DNA of 5,225 bases, from positions 1 through 5,225 of the forward strand of contig JAJYTK010000090.1 of assembly GCA_021793095.1 (NCBI GenBank), given 5' to 3'. Below the pieces are notes generated by a model. It was not told the DNA's origin and did no database searches. It saw nothing but the letters and a program-made list of their open reading frames with translations. The DNA is from Pseudomonadota bacterium. Its GTDB lineage: Bacteria; Pseudomonadota; Gammaproteobacteria; Burkholderiales; Burkholderiaceae_B. Positions 1 through 4,951 of this stretch are shown in pieces. Each line of letters begins with the position of its first letter. Position 1 is the first letter of the stretch. A program made the translations under genes and the position numbers.

Positions 1-152
1 CGGTTGATCAACACGCGAATACGTCGGCAGCCAGTGTGCCTTTAGCGCTACATGCGGCGGTTGCTGATGGTCGGATACAGCCTGGCCAGCTAGCCATGCT
101 GCAAGGCGTGGGGGGTGGGTTTACATGGGGTTCGGTATTGGTGCGTTTATAG
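1..152 (+). CDS. fabH: FabH (beta-ketoacyl-ACP synthase III), C-terminal fragment
   Basis: This is the last 49 codons of fabH, read from base 3 and ending with TAG at 150-152; the 5' part lies outside the window. FabH condenses acetyl-CoA with malonyl-ACP to start type II fatty acid synthesis in the cytosol. The visible peptide starts [13 protein letters not shown]. The Asn in ANTSAAS (visible residue 6) matches the catalytic Asn of the Cys-His-Asn triad; Cys and His lie upstream of the window. The end, with [15 protein letters not shown], is the usual FabH glycine-rich C-terminal strand, so the gene ends at its normal place and is not truncated. The neighbour fabD begins 101 bases downstream on the same strand, as expected for this cluster. 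The identification rests on the C-terminal motif and on context. Confidence 0.95.
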   Translation, partial: VDQHANTSAASVPLALHAAVADGRIQPGQLAMLQGVGGGFTWGSVLVRL

Positions 153-253
153 CACTGCCTGAGTATGCTGCGCCCACTAAAGGATCTGTTTAATCCATTT
201 AATCAGCAGCGCCCCATAAGGGCAAATAGATAACGGGAAAAGGGTAATAAAAA

Positions 254-1189
254 ATGAAACTAGCCTTTGTTTTTCCAGGCCAAGGTTCTCAGTCAGTAGG
301 TATGTTGGATGCTTGGCTCGAGCAGCCGGGAGTTACTGATTTATTGAATGAGGCCAATGCCGCTTTGGGTGAGGACCTCAGTGAAATCATTGCATCTGGG
401 CCTGCTGATGCACTCAATTTGACGGTCAATACGCAGCCTGCCATGTTGTTGAGTGCGGTGCTGATGTATCGTCAATGGATCCAAGCCGGCGGGATGCGGC
501 CTGAGATAATGGCTGGGCACAGTCTGGGTGAGTACTCAGCACTCACCGCGGCGGGGGCGCTTACATTGCCCGATGCATTACGTCTGGTGCGCATCCGCGC
601 GACCGCGATGCAAGAGGCCGTGCCGGTAGGCCAGGGGGCCATGGCAGCCGTCATTGGTTTGGACGATGAGCGCATTCAATCCGTATGCGCCCAGAGCAGT
701 AATGACACCCAAATCGTCGAGGCGGTCAATTACAATGCGCCTGGACAGGTCGTGATTGCTGGGCATCGCGAGGCCGTTGAGCAAGCCTGTGCGCTTGCCA
801 AACAAGAGGGGGCGCGTCGCGCCATGGTATTGCCTGTTTCAGCCCCTTTTCATTCCCGCTTGTTAGAGCCAGCCGCTCAGGTGTTGCAAACCGCGCTGGT
901 AGATATTCTATTGCAGCGCCCACAGGTGACCGTGATTAACAACGTAGACGTCGACACGCCTACCGAGCCCAACGAAATCAAAGACGCATTGGTACGCCAA
1001 GCATGGCATCCTGTGCGTTGGGTGGAAACGATAGAGGCCATGCAGGCGCATGGGGTGACTCATATTGTAGAATGCGGCCCTGGGCGTGTGCTCAGTGGTC
1101 TGGTGCGTCGTATTGATCGCAATCTAAAAGCATTGTCCTTTAGCGATCCTGATTCGATGCAAGCCGTCTTAGAAGAGTTAAAGGCATAA
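254..1189 (+). CDS. fabD: FabD, malonyl-CoA:ACP transacylase
   Basis: This 311-residue protein moves the malonyl group from malonyl-CoA to acyl carrier protein, supplying the extender unit for fatty acid synthesis. The length is normal (E. coli FabD is about 309). Visible motifs are GQGSQ at residues 9-13 (oxyanion-side loop), the nucleophile Ser90 in GHSLGE (88-93), Arg115 in LVRIRATAMQ (carboxylate binding), His200 in SAPFHS (catalytic base), Gln249 in ALVRQ, and GPGRVLSGL at 275-283. All expected catalytic positions are kept. The ATG at 254 is preceded by AGGG at 241-244, nine bases away, and the protein begins directly with the family's first strand (MKLAFVFPGQGSQ), so this start is well supported. 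It is 101 bases after fabH and 2 bases before fabG, the latter implying co-translation. Confidence 0.98.
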   Translation: MKLAFVFPGQGSQSVGMLDAWLEQPGVTDLLNEANAALGEDLSEIIASGPADALNLTVNTQPAMLLSAVLMYRQWIQAGGMRPEIMAGHSLGEYSALTAAGALTLPDALRLVRIRATAMQEAVPVGQGAMAAVIGLDDERIQSVCAQSSNDTQIVEAVNYNAPGQVVIAGHREAVEQACALAKQEGARRAMVLPVSAPFHSRLLEPAAQVLQTALVDILLQRPQVTVINNVDVDTPTEPNEIKDALVRQAWHPVRWVETIEAMQAHGVTHIVECGPGRVLSGLVRRIDRNLKALSFSDPDSMQAVLEELKA

Positions 1190-1191
1190 TT

Positions 1192-1929
1192 ATGTCAAAA
1201 CCATTGGAAAATAAAATCGCCCTGGTGACCGGTGCTACTCGCGGTATTGGCCAGGCCGTTGCCGCTCAGCTCCAAGCCGAGGGGGCCACCGTGATCGGAA
1301 CGGCAACCTCAGACGAAGGGGCAGCACGCATACAAGACGCCCTAGCGCCTTTAGGGGGCCGAGGGGTCTGTTTGGATGTCAATGATGATGCCGCTTGCGA
1401 TGCACTTTTGGCTGAGCTGGCCAAAGAAGGTGGACCACATATTTTAGTTAATAATGCTGGCATTACCCGCGATAATTTGGCCATGCGTCTGAGCGATGAC
1501 GATTTTGATGCGGTGTTGGCCACCAACTTACGTGCGGTATTTCGTTTATGCCGCGGAGTGATTCGCCCTATGATGAAAGCACGCGGCGGGCGTATAATCA
1601 ACATTAGCTCTGTGGTAGGCTATAGTGGCAACGCAGGTCAAGCTAACTACGCGGCGGCCAAGGCAGGTGTGGCAGGGATGACACGCTCTCTGGCACGTGA
1701 ATTAGGACGTCGCAACATCACAGTTAACTGTGTGGCCCCTGGCTTTATCGACACCGATATGACTCGGGCCATTCCAGAAAATCAGGCCAAGGCCTTGCTC
1801 GATCAGGTGCCTTTGGGCCGCTTTGGTGAGGCCGATGAGATTGCACATGCAGTCAGTTTTCTGGCCAGTCCAATGGCATCCTACATAACAGGTACGACCA
1901 TTCATGTCAATGGCGGCATGTACATGTAG
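1192..1929 (+). CDS. fabG: FabG, 3-oxoacyl-ACP reductase (NADPH)
   Basis: This 245-residue short-chain dehydrogenase carries out the first reduction of the elongation cycle, 3-oxoacyl-ACP to 3-hydroxyacyl-ACP, using NADPH. The length fits FabG (about 244-248). The Rossmann nucleotide motif TGATRGIG lies at 13-20 and NNAG at 87-90. The catalytic set is Asn112 (TNLRAVF), Ser140 (NISSVVG), Tyr153 and Lys157 (NYAAAKAG). The C-terminal GTTIHVNGGMYM is typical of FabG. SDR proteins are numerous, but the position directly after fabD and the full agreement with FabG motifs make the assignment firm. The ATG follows the fabD stop by two bases; AAAGG at 1180-1184 is a suitable ribosome site seven bases upstream, within fabD, so the two genes are probably translationally coupled. 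Nothing appears broken or missing. Confidence 0.98.
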   Translation: MSKPLENKIALVTGATRGIGQAVAAQLQAEGATVIGTATSDEGAARIQDALAPLGGRGVCLDVNDDAACDALLAELAKEGGPHILVNNAGITRDNLAMRLSDDDFDAVLATNLRAVFRLCRGVIRPMMKARGGRIINISSVVGYSGNAGQANYAAAKAGVAGMTRSLARELGRRNITVNCVAPGFIDTDMTRAIPENQAKALLDQVPLGRFGEADEIAHAVSFLASPMASYITGTTIHVNGGMYM

Positions 1930-1951
1930 GGTTTGGTTTAATTTGCAGGTA

Positions 1952-1967
1952 GGGGTAAAATTACCTC
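1952..1967 (+). terminator. Weak stem-loop after fabG, possible weak terminator
   Basis: GGGGTA (1952-1957) pairs with TACCTC (1962-1967), including one G-T pair, across a four-base loop. It sits 22 bases after the fabG stop and is followed by an A/T-rich stretch (GATTTAAATTATAT) rather than a clean T-run. It could reduce read-through from fabG, or be an imperfect operator. The stem is short and this is a tentative call. Confidence 0.22.
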
Positions 1968-1992
1968 GATTTAAATTATATGACCCGACCGT

Positions 1993-2021
1993 TTGATTGT
2001 TTTAGCGGGCCTTGGTGTTAT
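1993..2021 (+). promoter_or_regulatory. Candidate sigma-70 promoter for acpP
   Basis: TTGATT at 1993-1998 (four of six matches to TTGACA), a 17-base spacer, and TGTTAT at 2016-2021 (four of six matches to TATAAT). The -10 is preceded by TGG, an extended -10 arrangement. It would start transcription near 2028, giving an acpP leader of roughly 187 bases. AcpP is needed in large amounts and normally has its own promoter, which supports looking here, but the match is moderate and the call is inference. Confidence 0.33.
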
Positions 2022-2057
2022 CCGACTGTTACCCATATGGGTTCGATAATCCCAGGC
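2009..2057 (+). other. Compound stem-loop in the fabG-acpP spacer (SL1)
   Basis: Three nested pairings stack in one hairpin: GCCT(T)GG at 2009-2015 with CC(C)AGGC at 2051-2057 (one mismatch), TTATC at 2018-2022 with GATAA at 2045-2049, and ACCC at 2031-2034 with GGGT at 2039-2042 closed by an ATAT loop. An asymmetric internal loop (8 and 2 bases) separates the last two. The innermost part is also a 12-base perfect DNA palindrome. There is no T-tract after it, so it is not an intrinsic terminator. It may be a structured RNA element, an RNase site or an operator. The structure was paired by hand. Confidence 0.4.
2031..2042. repeat. Perfect 12-base palindrome ACCCATATGGGT
   Basis: The sequence reads identically on both strands. 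It lies 173 bases before the acpP start and just after the candidate -10 element, where a repressor site would be effective. It does not match an operator that I can name. It could equally be the tip of the stem-loop described at 2009-2057. Confidence 0.4.
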
Positions 2058-2089
2058 ATTGCAAACAAATAACGGCATCGATGGACAAC

Positions 2090-2124
2090 GGGGCTTTTAC
2101 CGTGCTTGGCACGTCAAGAGTTCC
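2090..2124 (+). other. Stem-loop in the acpP leader (SL2)
   Basis: The run at 2090-2098 (GGGGCTTTT) pairs base by base with 2116-2124 (AAGAGTTCC), with six Watson-Crick and three G-U pairs. A two-by-two internal loop follows, then the perfect stem CGTGC (2101-2105) / GCACG (2109-2113) with a TTG loop. The hairpin is nearly continuous over 35 bases and would lie within an acpP leader RNA. No T-run follows, so a terminator is unlikely; a stabilising or processing structure is a possible role. Confidence 0.4.
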
Positions 2125-2203
2125 CTAGTGCATTCATTCGGGTCTTTTAGTTTGTTTAGCTTATTAATTTTTAGGGATTAATTGGGATTCAGTTCCCCGA
2201 CTT

Positions 2204-2207
2204 GGAG
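2204..2207 (+). promoter_or_regulatory. Ribosome binding site deciding the acpP start
   Basis: GGAG lies seven bases before the ATG at 2215. It favours that ATG over the in-frame upstream TTG at 2182, and the ATG gives the canonical ACP N-terminus [10 protein letters not shown]. Confidence 0.85.
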
Positions 2208-2214
2208 AATTTGC

Positions 2215-2454
2215 ATGGAAAGCATCGAACAGCGCGTCAAGAAGATTGTCGCAGAGCAACTTGGCGTAAACGAGGCCGAGATCAAAAATGAGTCTTCTTT
2301 TCTTGACGACCTCGGTGCCGACTCGCTCGACATGGTCGAGCTCGTGATGGCGCTCGAAGACGAATTCGAAACAGAAATACCTGACGAAGAGGCTGAAAAG
2401 ATCACGACCGTTCAGCAAGCAGTTGACTACATTAACGCTAACAGCAAGCAGTAG
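2215..2454 (+). CDS. acpP: AcpP, acyl carrier protein
   Basis: This 79-residue acidic protein carries growing acyl chains as thioesters on a 4'-phosphopantetheine arm and is the shared substrate of FabD, FabH, FabF and FabG. The attachment site is Ser37 in [18 protein letters not shown], the ACP signature that begins helix II. Helix II and the following acidic stretch ([14 protein letters not shown]) form the usual docking surface for partner enzymes. Length and N-terminus match bacterial AcpP. The start is the ATG at 2215 with GGAG seven bases upstream; the in-frame TTG at 2182 would add 11 residues foreign to the family. Codon use stands out: all six Leu codons are CTC or CTT and all seven Asp codons are GAC, unlike flanking fab genes. 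Gene-free spacers of 285 and 148 bases on either side suggest a separately controlled, abundant transcript. Confidence 0.98.
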   Translation: MESIEQRVKKIVAEQLGVNEAEIKNESSFLDDLGADSLDMVELVMALEDEFETEIPDEEAEKITTVQQAVDYINANSKQ

Positions 2455-2464
2455 CCAACTGGAT

Positions 2465-2499
2465 GGGGCAGCACATACCGCCCCGATACGTGCGGCGGT
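2465..2499 (+). promoter_or_regulatory. Competing hairpins upstream of the acpP-fabF terminator (possible antiterminator)
   Basis: Two short, mutually exclusive stems are visible. GGGGC (2465-2469) can pair with GCCCC (2480-2484). Alternatively ACCGCC (2477-2482) can pair with GGCGGT (2494-2499). The second pairing uses the same bases that form the 5' arm of the terminator at 2495-2583, so forming it would prevent the terminator. The pairings are read directly; a switching role is inference. Confidence 0.3.
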
Positions 2500-2583
2500 T
2501 TCTCGCGATGGATTTCTGCAGCTATGATGGATTAGCCTTCATGCGGATGTCAGGTGCCTGTCGTTCGAGCAACCGCTTTTTTT
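2495..2583 (+). terminator. Intrinsic-terminator-like hairpin between acpP and fabF
   Basis: GCGGTT-T-CTCG (2495-2505) pairs with CGAG-C-AACCGC (2566-2576): ten Watson-Crick pairs with one T-C mismatch. Seven T residues follow directly (2577-2583), then GTG and five more T. The loop is long (60 bases), which weakens it kinetically. A shorter alternative, GCGG (2543-2546) with CCGC (2573-2576), uses the same 3' arm. It lies 128 bases after the acpP stop and ends nine bases before the fabF ribosome site, so it could end the acpP transcript and limit read-through into fabF. Confidence 0.5.
2500..2528 (+). promoter_or_regulatory. Candidate promoter for fabF
   Basis: TATGAT at 2523-2528 matches five of six bases of TATAAT. 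The best-placed -35, TTCTCG at 2500-2505 (17-base spacer), matches only three of six. Transcripts would begin near 2535, inside the loop of the terminator-like hairpin, and so lack its 5' arm. Confidence 0.3.
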
Positions 2584-2591
2584 GTGTTTTT

Positions 2592-2596
2592 AGGAG
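2592..2596 (+). promoter_or_regulatory. Ribosome binding site for the GTG start of fabF
   Basis: AGGAG lies six bases before GTG at 2603. The strong site and the family N-terminus (MKRRVVITGLG) together establish a GTG start. It follows the T-rich tract of the terminator-like element by a few bases. Confidence 0.85.
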
Positions 2597-2602
2597 TCAT
2601 CC

Positions 2603-3835
2603 GTGAAACGACGTGTCGTGATTACAGGTTTGGGCATTGTTTCGCCTGTGGGCAATGATGTCAAAACCGCTTGGGATAACATTACCAATGGGCGCTCTGG
2701 CATCGGCAAGATCACCCGTTTTGATCCCTCCGCACTCAGTGTTCACATAGCGGGTGAGGTTAAGGGCTTCGATGTGACGGACTATATCACCGCCAAAGAA
2801 GCCAAGCAGCTTGACACTTTCATCCACTATGGTTTGGCAGCTGGCCTGCAGGCGTGGCGCGATTCCGGCCTCGAGGTTAATGCAGAAAATGCCGAACGCA
2901 TTGGGGTGATTGTGGGTTCAGGTATTGGTGGCTTGCCGCGTATCGAACTTGCCCAGACGGATTATTTAAATCGTGGGCCGCGCCGCATTTCGCCATTCTT
3001 TGTGCCGGGTTCGTTAATTAATTTGGTCTCAGGTCAGCTCTCTATTCACCTAGGCCTAAAAGGGCCCAGCTATGCGGTGGTATCAGCGTGTACGACGGGG
3101 TTGCATTCCATTGGGGATGCCGCTCGGTTAATTAAGTACGGCGATGCTGACGTCATGATTGCCGGTGGGGCCGAGGCGACGGTGTCGCCATTGGGTATTG
3201 GTGGCTTTGCCGCCATGCGTGCTCTGTCCACGCGCAATGATGACCCAGAAACCGCTTCGCGGCCTTGGGATATTGACCGCGATGGTTTTGTGCAGGGCGA
3301 GGGGGCCGGGGTGCTCGTGCTCGAAGAGTACGAACACGCTAAAAAACGAGGCGCACGCATCTATGGCGAGTTAGTGGGCTATGGCATGAGTTCAGACGCT
3401 CACCACATTACCATGCCCGACAGCGATGGCCCGCGCCGCGGGATGGTCAACACCTTGCGTGATGCTCAGCTCAACCCCGATCAGGTGAATTACATCAACG
3501 CGCACGGGACGTCGACCCCTTTAGGGGATATCAACGAGACCAAATCCATCAAACTTGCATTTGGCGATCATGCCAATGATGTCGTTGTGAGCTCTACCAA
3601 GTCCATGACAGGCCATTTGTTGGGTGCTGCTGGTGGGGTAGAGGCCGTCTTTACGACATTAGCGGTGCATGAGCAAATCGCACCTCCTACAATTAATATT
3701 TTCAACCAAGATCCCGAGTGCGATTTGGATTATTGTGCTAACGAAGCACGCGAGATGCCCATCAACTACGCTTTGACCAACTCATTTGGTTTTGGTGGTA
3801 CCAATGGTACGTTGGCGATAGGGCGTGTCGAATAA
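2603..3835 (+). CDS. fabF: FabF, beta-ketoacyl-ACP synthase II
   Basis: This 410-residue cytosolic condensing enzyme elongates acyl-ACP with malonyl-ACP by decarboxylative Claisen condensation. The family length is about 410-415. The nucleophile is Cys163 in VSACTTGLHSIGDA. The two catalytic histidines are His301 in NAHGTSTPLGD and His338 in KSMTGHLLGAAGG, with the conserved Lys333 just before the latter. The gating loop NSFGFGGTN (393-401) includes Phe397. The Cys-His-His set separates it from the Cys-His-Asn FabH type. FabB is the main alternative, but the N-terminus (KRRVVITGLGIVSPVGN), the overall sequence and the location after acpP favour FabF. Translation starts at GTG, supported by AGGAG at 2592-2596. 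The following ygfX-like gene begins 18 bases after the stop, in the same reading frame. The gene is complete. Confidence 0.97.
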   Translation: MKRRVVITGLGIVSPVGNDVKTAWDNITNGRSGIGKITRFDPSALSVHIAGEVKGFDVTDYITAKEAKQLDTFIHYGLAAGLQAWRDSGLEVNAENAERIGVIVGSGIGGLPRIELAQTDYLNRGPRRISPFFVPGSLINLVSGQLSIHLGLKGPSYAVVSACTTGLHSIGDAARLIKYGDADVMIAGGAEATVSPLGIGGFAAMRALSTRNDDPETASRPWDIDRDGFVQGEGAGVLVLEEYEHAKKRGARIYGELVGYGMSSDAHHITMPDSDGPRRGMVNTLRDAQLNPDQVNYINAHGTSTPLGDINETKSIKLAFGDHANDVVVSSTKSMTGHLLGAAGGVEAVFTTLAVHEQIAPPTINIFNQDPECDLDYCANEAREMPINYALTNSFGFGGTNGTLAIGRVE

Positions 3836-3853
3836 AGCGCGCTCGTTTTAGCG

Positions 3854-4294
3854 ATGACCCAAAAAACCCAACATTGGCAGGTGTACCCCATCGGGCATAC
3901 CGGCTGGTTGGGTTTTTTGCTTTGGTTGTGCCTGTTCCTCTTTCTCGCTGTTTGGCTCGGGCAGTATGGGTTGCTCTGGGCAGCACTGGTTGGGGTTGGC
4001 GGCAGCCTACTTTTCCTAAAATTATTTTTTAATGGTCCCCCATCAAGGCACACCCTGAGCCTTTGCCATGGTTCTGATTGGCTTTTGTCGGGTTACGAGG
4101 GGTCAGTACAGCCGCGCCGTATGTGGTGCAGCCCGTATTTTTGTACAGTGCTGCTGGATACAGGGGCTGATACTGACGACATACAGCGCTGGGTGGTGTG
4201 TTGGCGGCATCACCATACCGCAGAGCAGTGGCGCACCTTGGTGCGACTGTTGCGTACGGGGGCATGGTCGCCCCAAGTAATGCGCAATCACTGA
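3854..4294 (+). CDS. YgfX/CptA-like small inner-membrane protein (tentative)
   Basis: This encodes 146 residues. Two hydrophobic segments, about residues 18-36 (WLGFLLWLCLFLFLAVWLG) and 39-58 (GLLWAALVGVGGSLLFLKLF), form a short hairpin in the membrane. A mostly soluble C-terminal part of about 85 residues follows, containing WLLSGYEG, a CWRHHH patch and TAEQWRTLVRLLR. The order (short N-terminus with HWQ, two membrane spans, then a beta-rich tail ending in a W-R-L-R-L helix) resembles E. coli YgfX (CptA) as I remember it, for example its WRDLRRIL ending. This is a layout match, not a verified homology. YgfX has been linked to SdhE and to cell-division/MreB inhibition; no function is proven here. 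The ATG has no visible ribosome site, so it may depend on reinitiation after fabF. Its first 22 codons contain a terminator-like hairpin. Its TGA overlaps the rpoE ribosome site. Confidence 0.85.
   Translation: MTQKTQHWQVYPIGHTGWLGFLLWLCLFLFLAVWLGQYGLLWAALVGVGGSLLFLKLFFNGPPSRHTLSLCHGSDWLLSGYEGSVQPRRMWCSPYFCTVLLDTGADTDDIQRWVVCWRHHHTAEQWRTLVRLLRTGAWSPQVMRNH
3860..3919 (+). terminator. Terminator-like 13-bp inverted repeat inside the 5' end of the ygfX-like gene
   Basis: CAAAAAACCCAAC (3860-3872) is the exact reverse complement of GTTGGGTTTTTTG (3907-3919). The 34-base interval also pairs: GGTGT (3880-3884) with ATACC (3897-3901, one G-U), and CCC (3886-3888) with GGG (3893-3895) around a CATC loop. 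A/T tracts on both outer flanks and a G/C core give a bidirectional intrinsic terminator shape. It starts 25 bases after the fabF stop, where a fabF terminator is expected, yet it overlaps codons 3-22 of the next gene. Confidence 0.6.
3996..4022 (+). promoter_or_regulatory. Weak candidate promoter upstream of rpoE, within the ygfX-like gene
   Basis: TTGGCG at 3996-4001 and TAAAAT at 4017-4022 (five of six to TATAAT) are separated by 15 bases, shorter than optimal. An A/T-rich island at 4017-4032 surrounds the -10. It would give rpoE a start independent of the terminator at 3860-3919. No GAACTT-type sigma-E -35 element is visible between 3920 and 4304. Low confidence. Confidence 0.18.
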
Positions 4295-4304
4295 GGGATA
4301 AACG

Positions 4305-4895
4305 ATGAAAAGCAACGATGTGGATACCGATTTGGTTGCGCGGGCGCAAAAAGGGGACAAAAGAGCCTTCGATCTACTAGTGCTCAAGTACCAGCGCCGC
4401 ATTATGCGGTTGCTGGCGCGTATGGTTCGTGATGTGGACGAGCTCGAGGATTTAGCCCAGGAAACTTTCATCAAGGCCTATCGCGCCATCAATCAGTTTC
4501 GGGGTGATAGTGCTTTTTATACTTGGCTTTATCGCATTGCCATTAATACCGCGCGCAATTGGCAGGCACGACAATACCGGCAACCACGTACGGTAGATCC
4601 CTTTGAAAACGAAGATGGGGAAACTTTTGACCAAGTAGAGAACCTAACAGACATAAGTACCCCCGATTCTGTATTGTTTAGTAAGCAAGTCGCCAAGGCC
4701 ATTCAGGATACACTTACAAAATTGCCTGATGAATTACGCACGGCACTCGAGCTTCGCGAGGTCGAGGGCATGACTTATGAAGAAATCTCTCAAGCCATGG
4801 GCTGTCCCATTGGCACGGTGCGCTCGCGTATATTCAGAGCGCGCGAGGCGGTGGCAAATGCCTTGCGCACCCTGCGCGAAGGGGGCGAGCTGTGA
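4305..4895 (+). CDS. rpoE: RpoE-type ECF sigma factor (sigma-E/AlgU family)
   Basis: This 196-residue group IV sigma factor directs RNA polymerase to envelope-stress promoters; E. coli RpoE has about 191 residues. Sigma region 2 spans about residues 22-90: the 2.1-2.2 core-binding part (FDLLVLKYQRRI, then DELEDLAQETFIKAYRAI at 45-62) and the 2.3-2.4 part recognising the -10 (FYTWLYRIAINTARN at 71-85). A linker of about 40 residues leads to region 4 (about 131-185), whose helix-turn-helix is MTYEEISQAMGCPIGTVRSRIFRARE at 156-181 in separate stretches. No region 1.1 or 3 is present, as expected for ECF factors. The ATG is ten bases after the preceding stop, with GAGGG at 4293-4297 overlapping that TGA. 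The following RseA-like gene confirms the RpoE subfamily; free RpoE is normally held by RseA at the inner membrane. Confidence 0.96.
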   Translation: MKSNDVDTDLVARAQKGDKRAFDLLVLKYQRRIMRLLARMVRDVDELEDLAQETFIKAYRAINQFRGDSAFYTWLYRIAINTARNWQARQYRQPRTVDPFENEDGETFDQVENLTDISTPDSVLFSKQVAKAIQDTLTKLPDELRTALELREVEGMTYEEISQAMGCPIGTVRSRIFRAREAVANALRTLREGGEL

Positions 4896-4940
4896 ATCAA
4901 GCCAGGCCCCCTTTGCTGACACCAGCTGGGCCAACAGATC

Positions 4941-4945
4941 AGGAG
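4941..4945 (+). promoter_or_regulatory. Ribosome binding site deciding the rseA start
   Basis: AGGAG lies six bases before ATG at 4952, optimal spacing. It supports this start over the in-frame GTG at 4892, which overlaps the rpoE stop by four bases. Confidence 0.7.
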
Positions 4946-4951
4946 TCGTCA

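Noticed and set aside
189..204. Tandem TTTAATC repeat in the fabH-fabD spacer, considered as a promoter or operator
   Set aside because: TTTAAT could serve as a -10, but no reasonable -35 lies at the right distance and two seven-base A/T-rich copies may be chance.
211..223. GCCC/GGGC mini-hairpin before fabD, considered as a terminator
   Set aside because: The stem is only four pairs and no T-run follows.
165..233. A 22-codon ORF in the fabH-fabD spacer
   Set aside because: It has no convincing ribosome site, no recognisable peptide feature, and such short ORFs are common by chance.
2182..2214. N-terminal extension of acpP from an in-frame TTG
   Set aside because: The added 11 residues are foreign to ACPs, and the ATG at 2215 has a proper GGAG site and the canonical N-terminus.
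2944..2950. CGAACTT within fabF as a sigma-E -35 element
   Set aside because: No matching -10 (TCTGA/TCTAA type) follows at the right distance, and it lies deep inside fabF, far from rpoE.
3070..3374. Long open frames on the minus strand and in another plus frame inside fabF
   Set aside because: They are fully covered by the intact, motif-complete fabF and their translations show no domain; they are shadows of its codon bias.
4029..4474. Minus-strand open frames across the ygfX-like gene and rpoE start
   Set aside because: They overlap two plus-strand genes with better context; no ribosome site or recognisable protein feature was seen.
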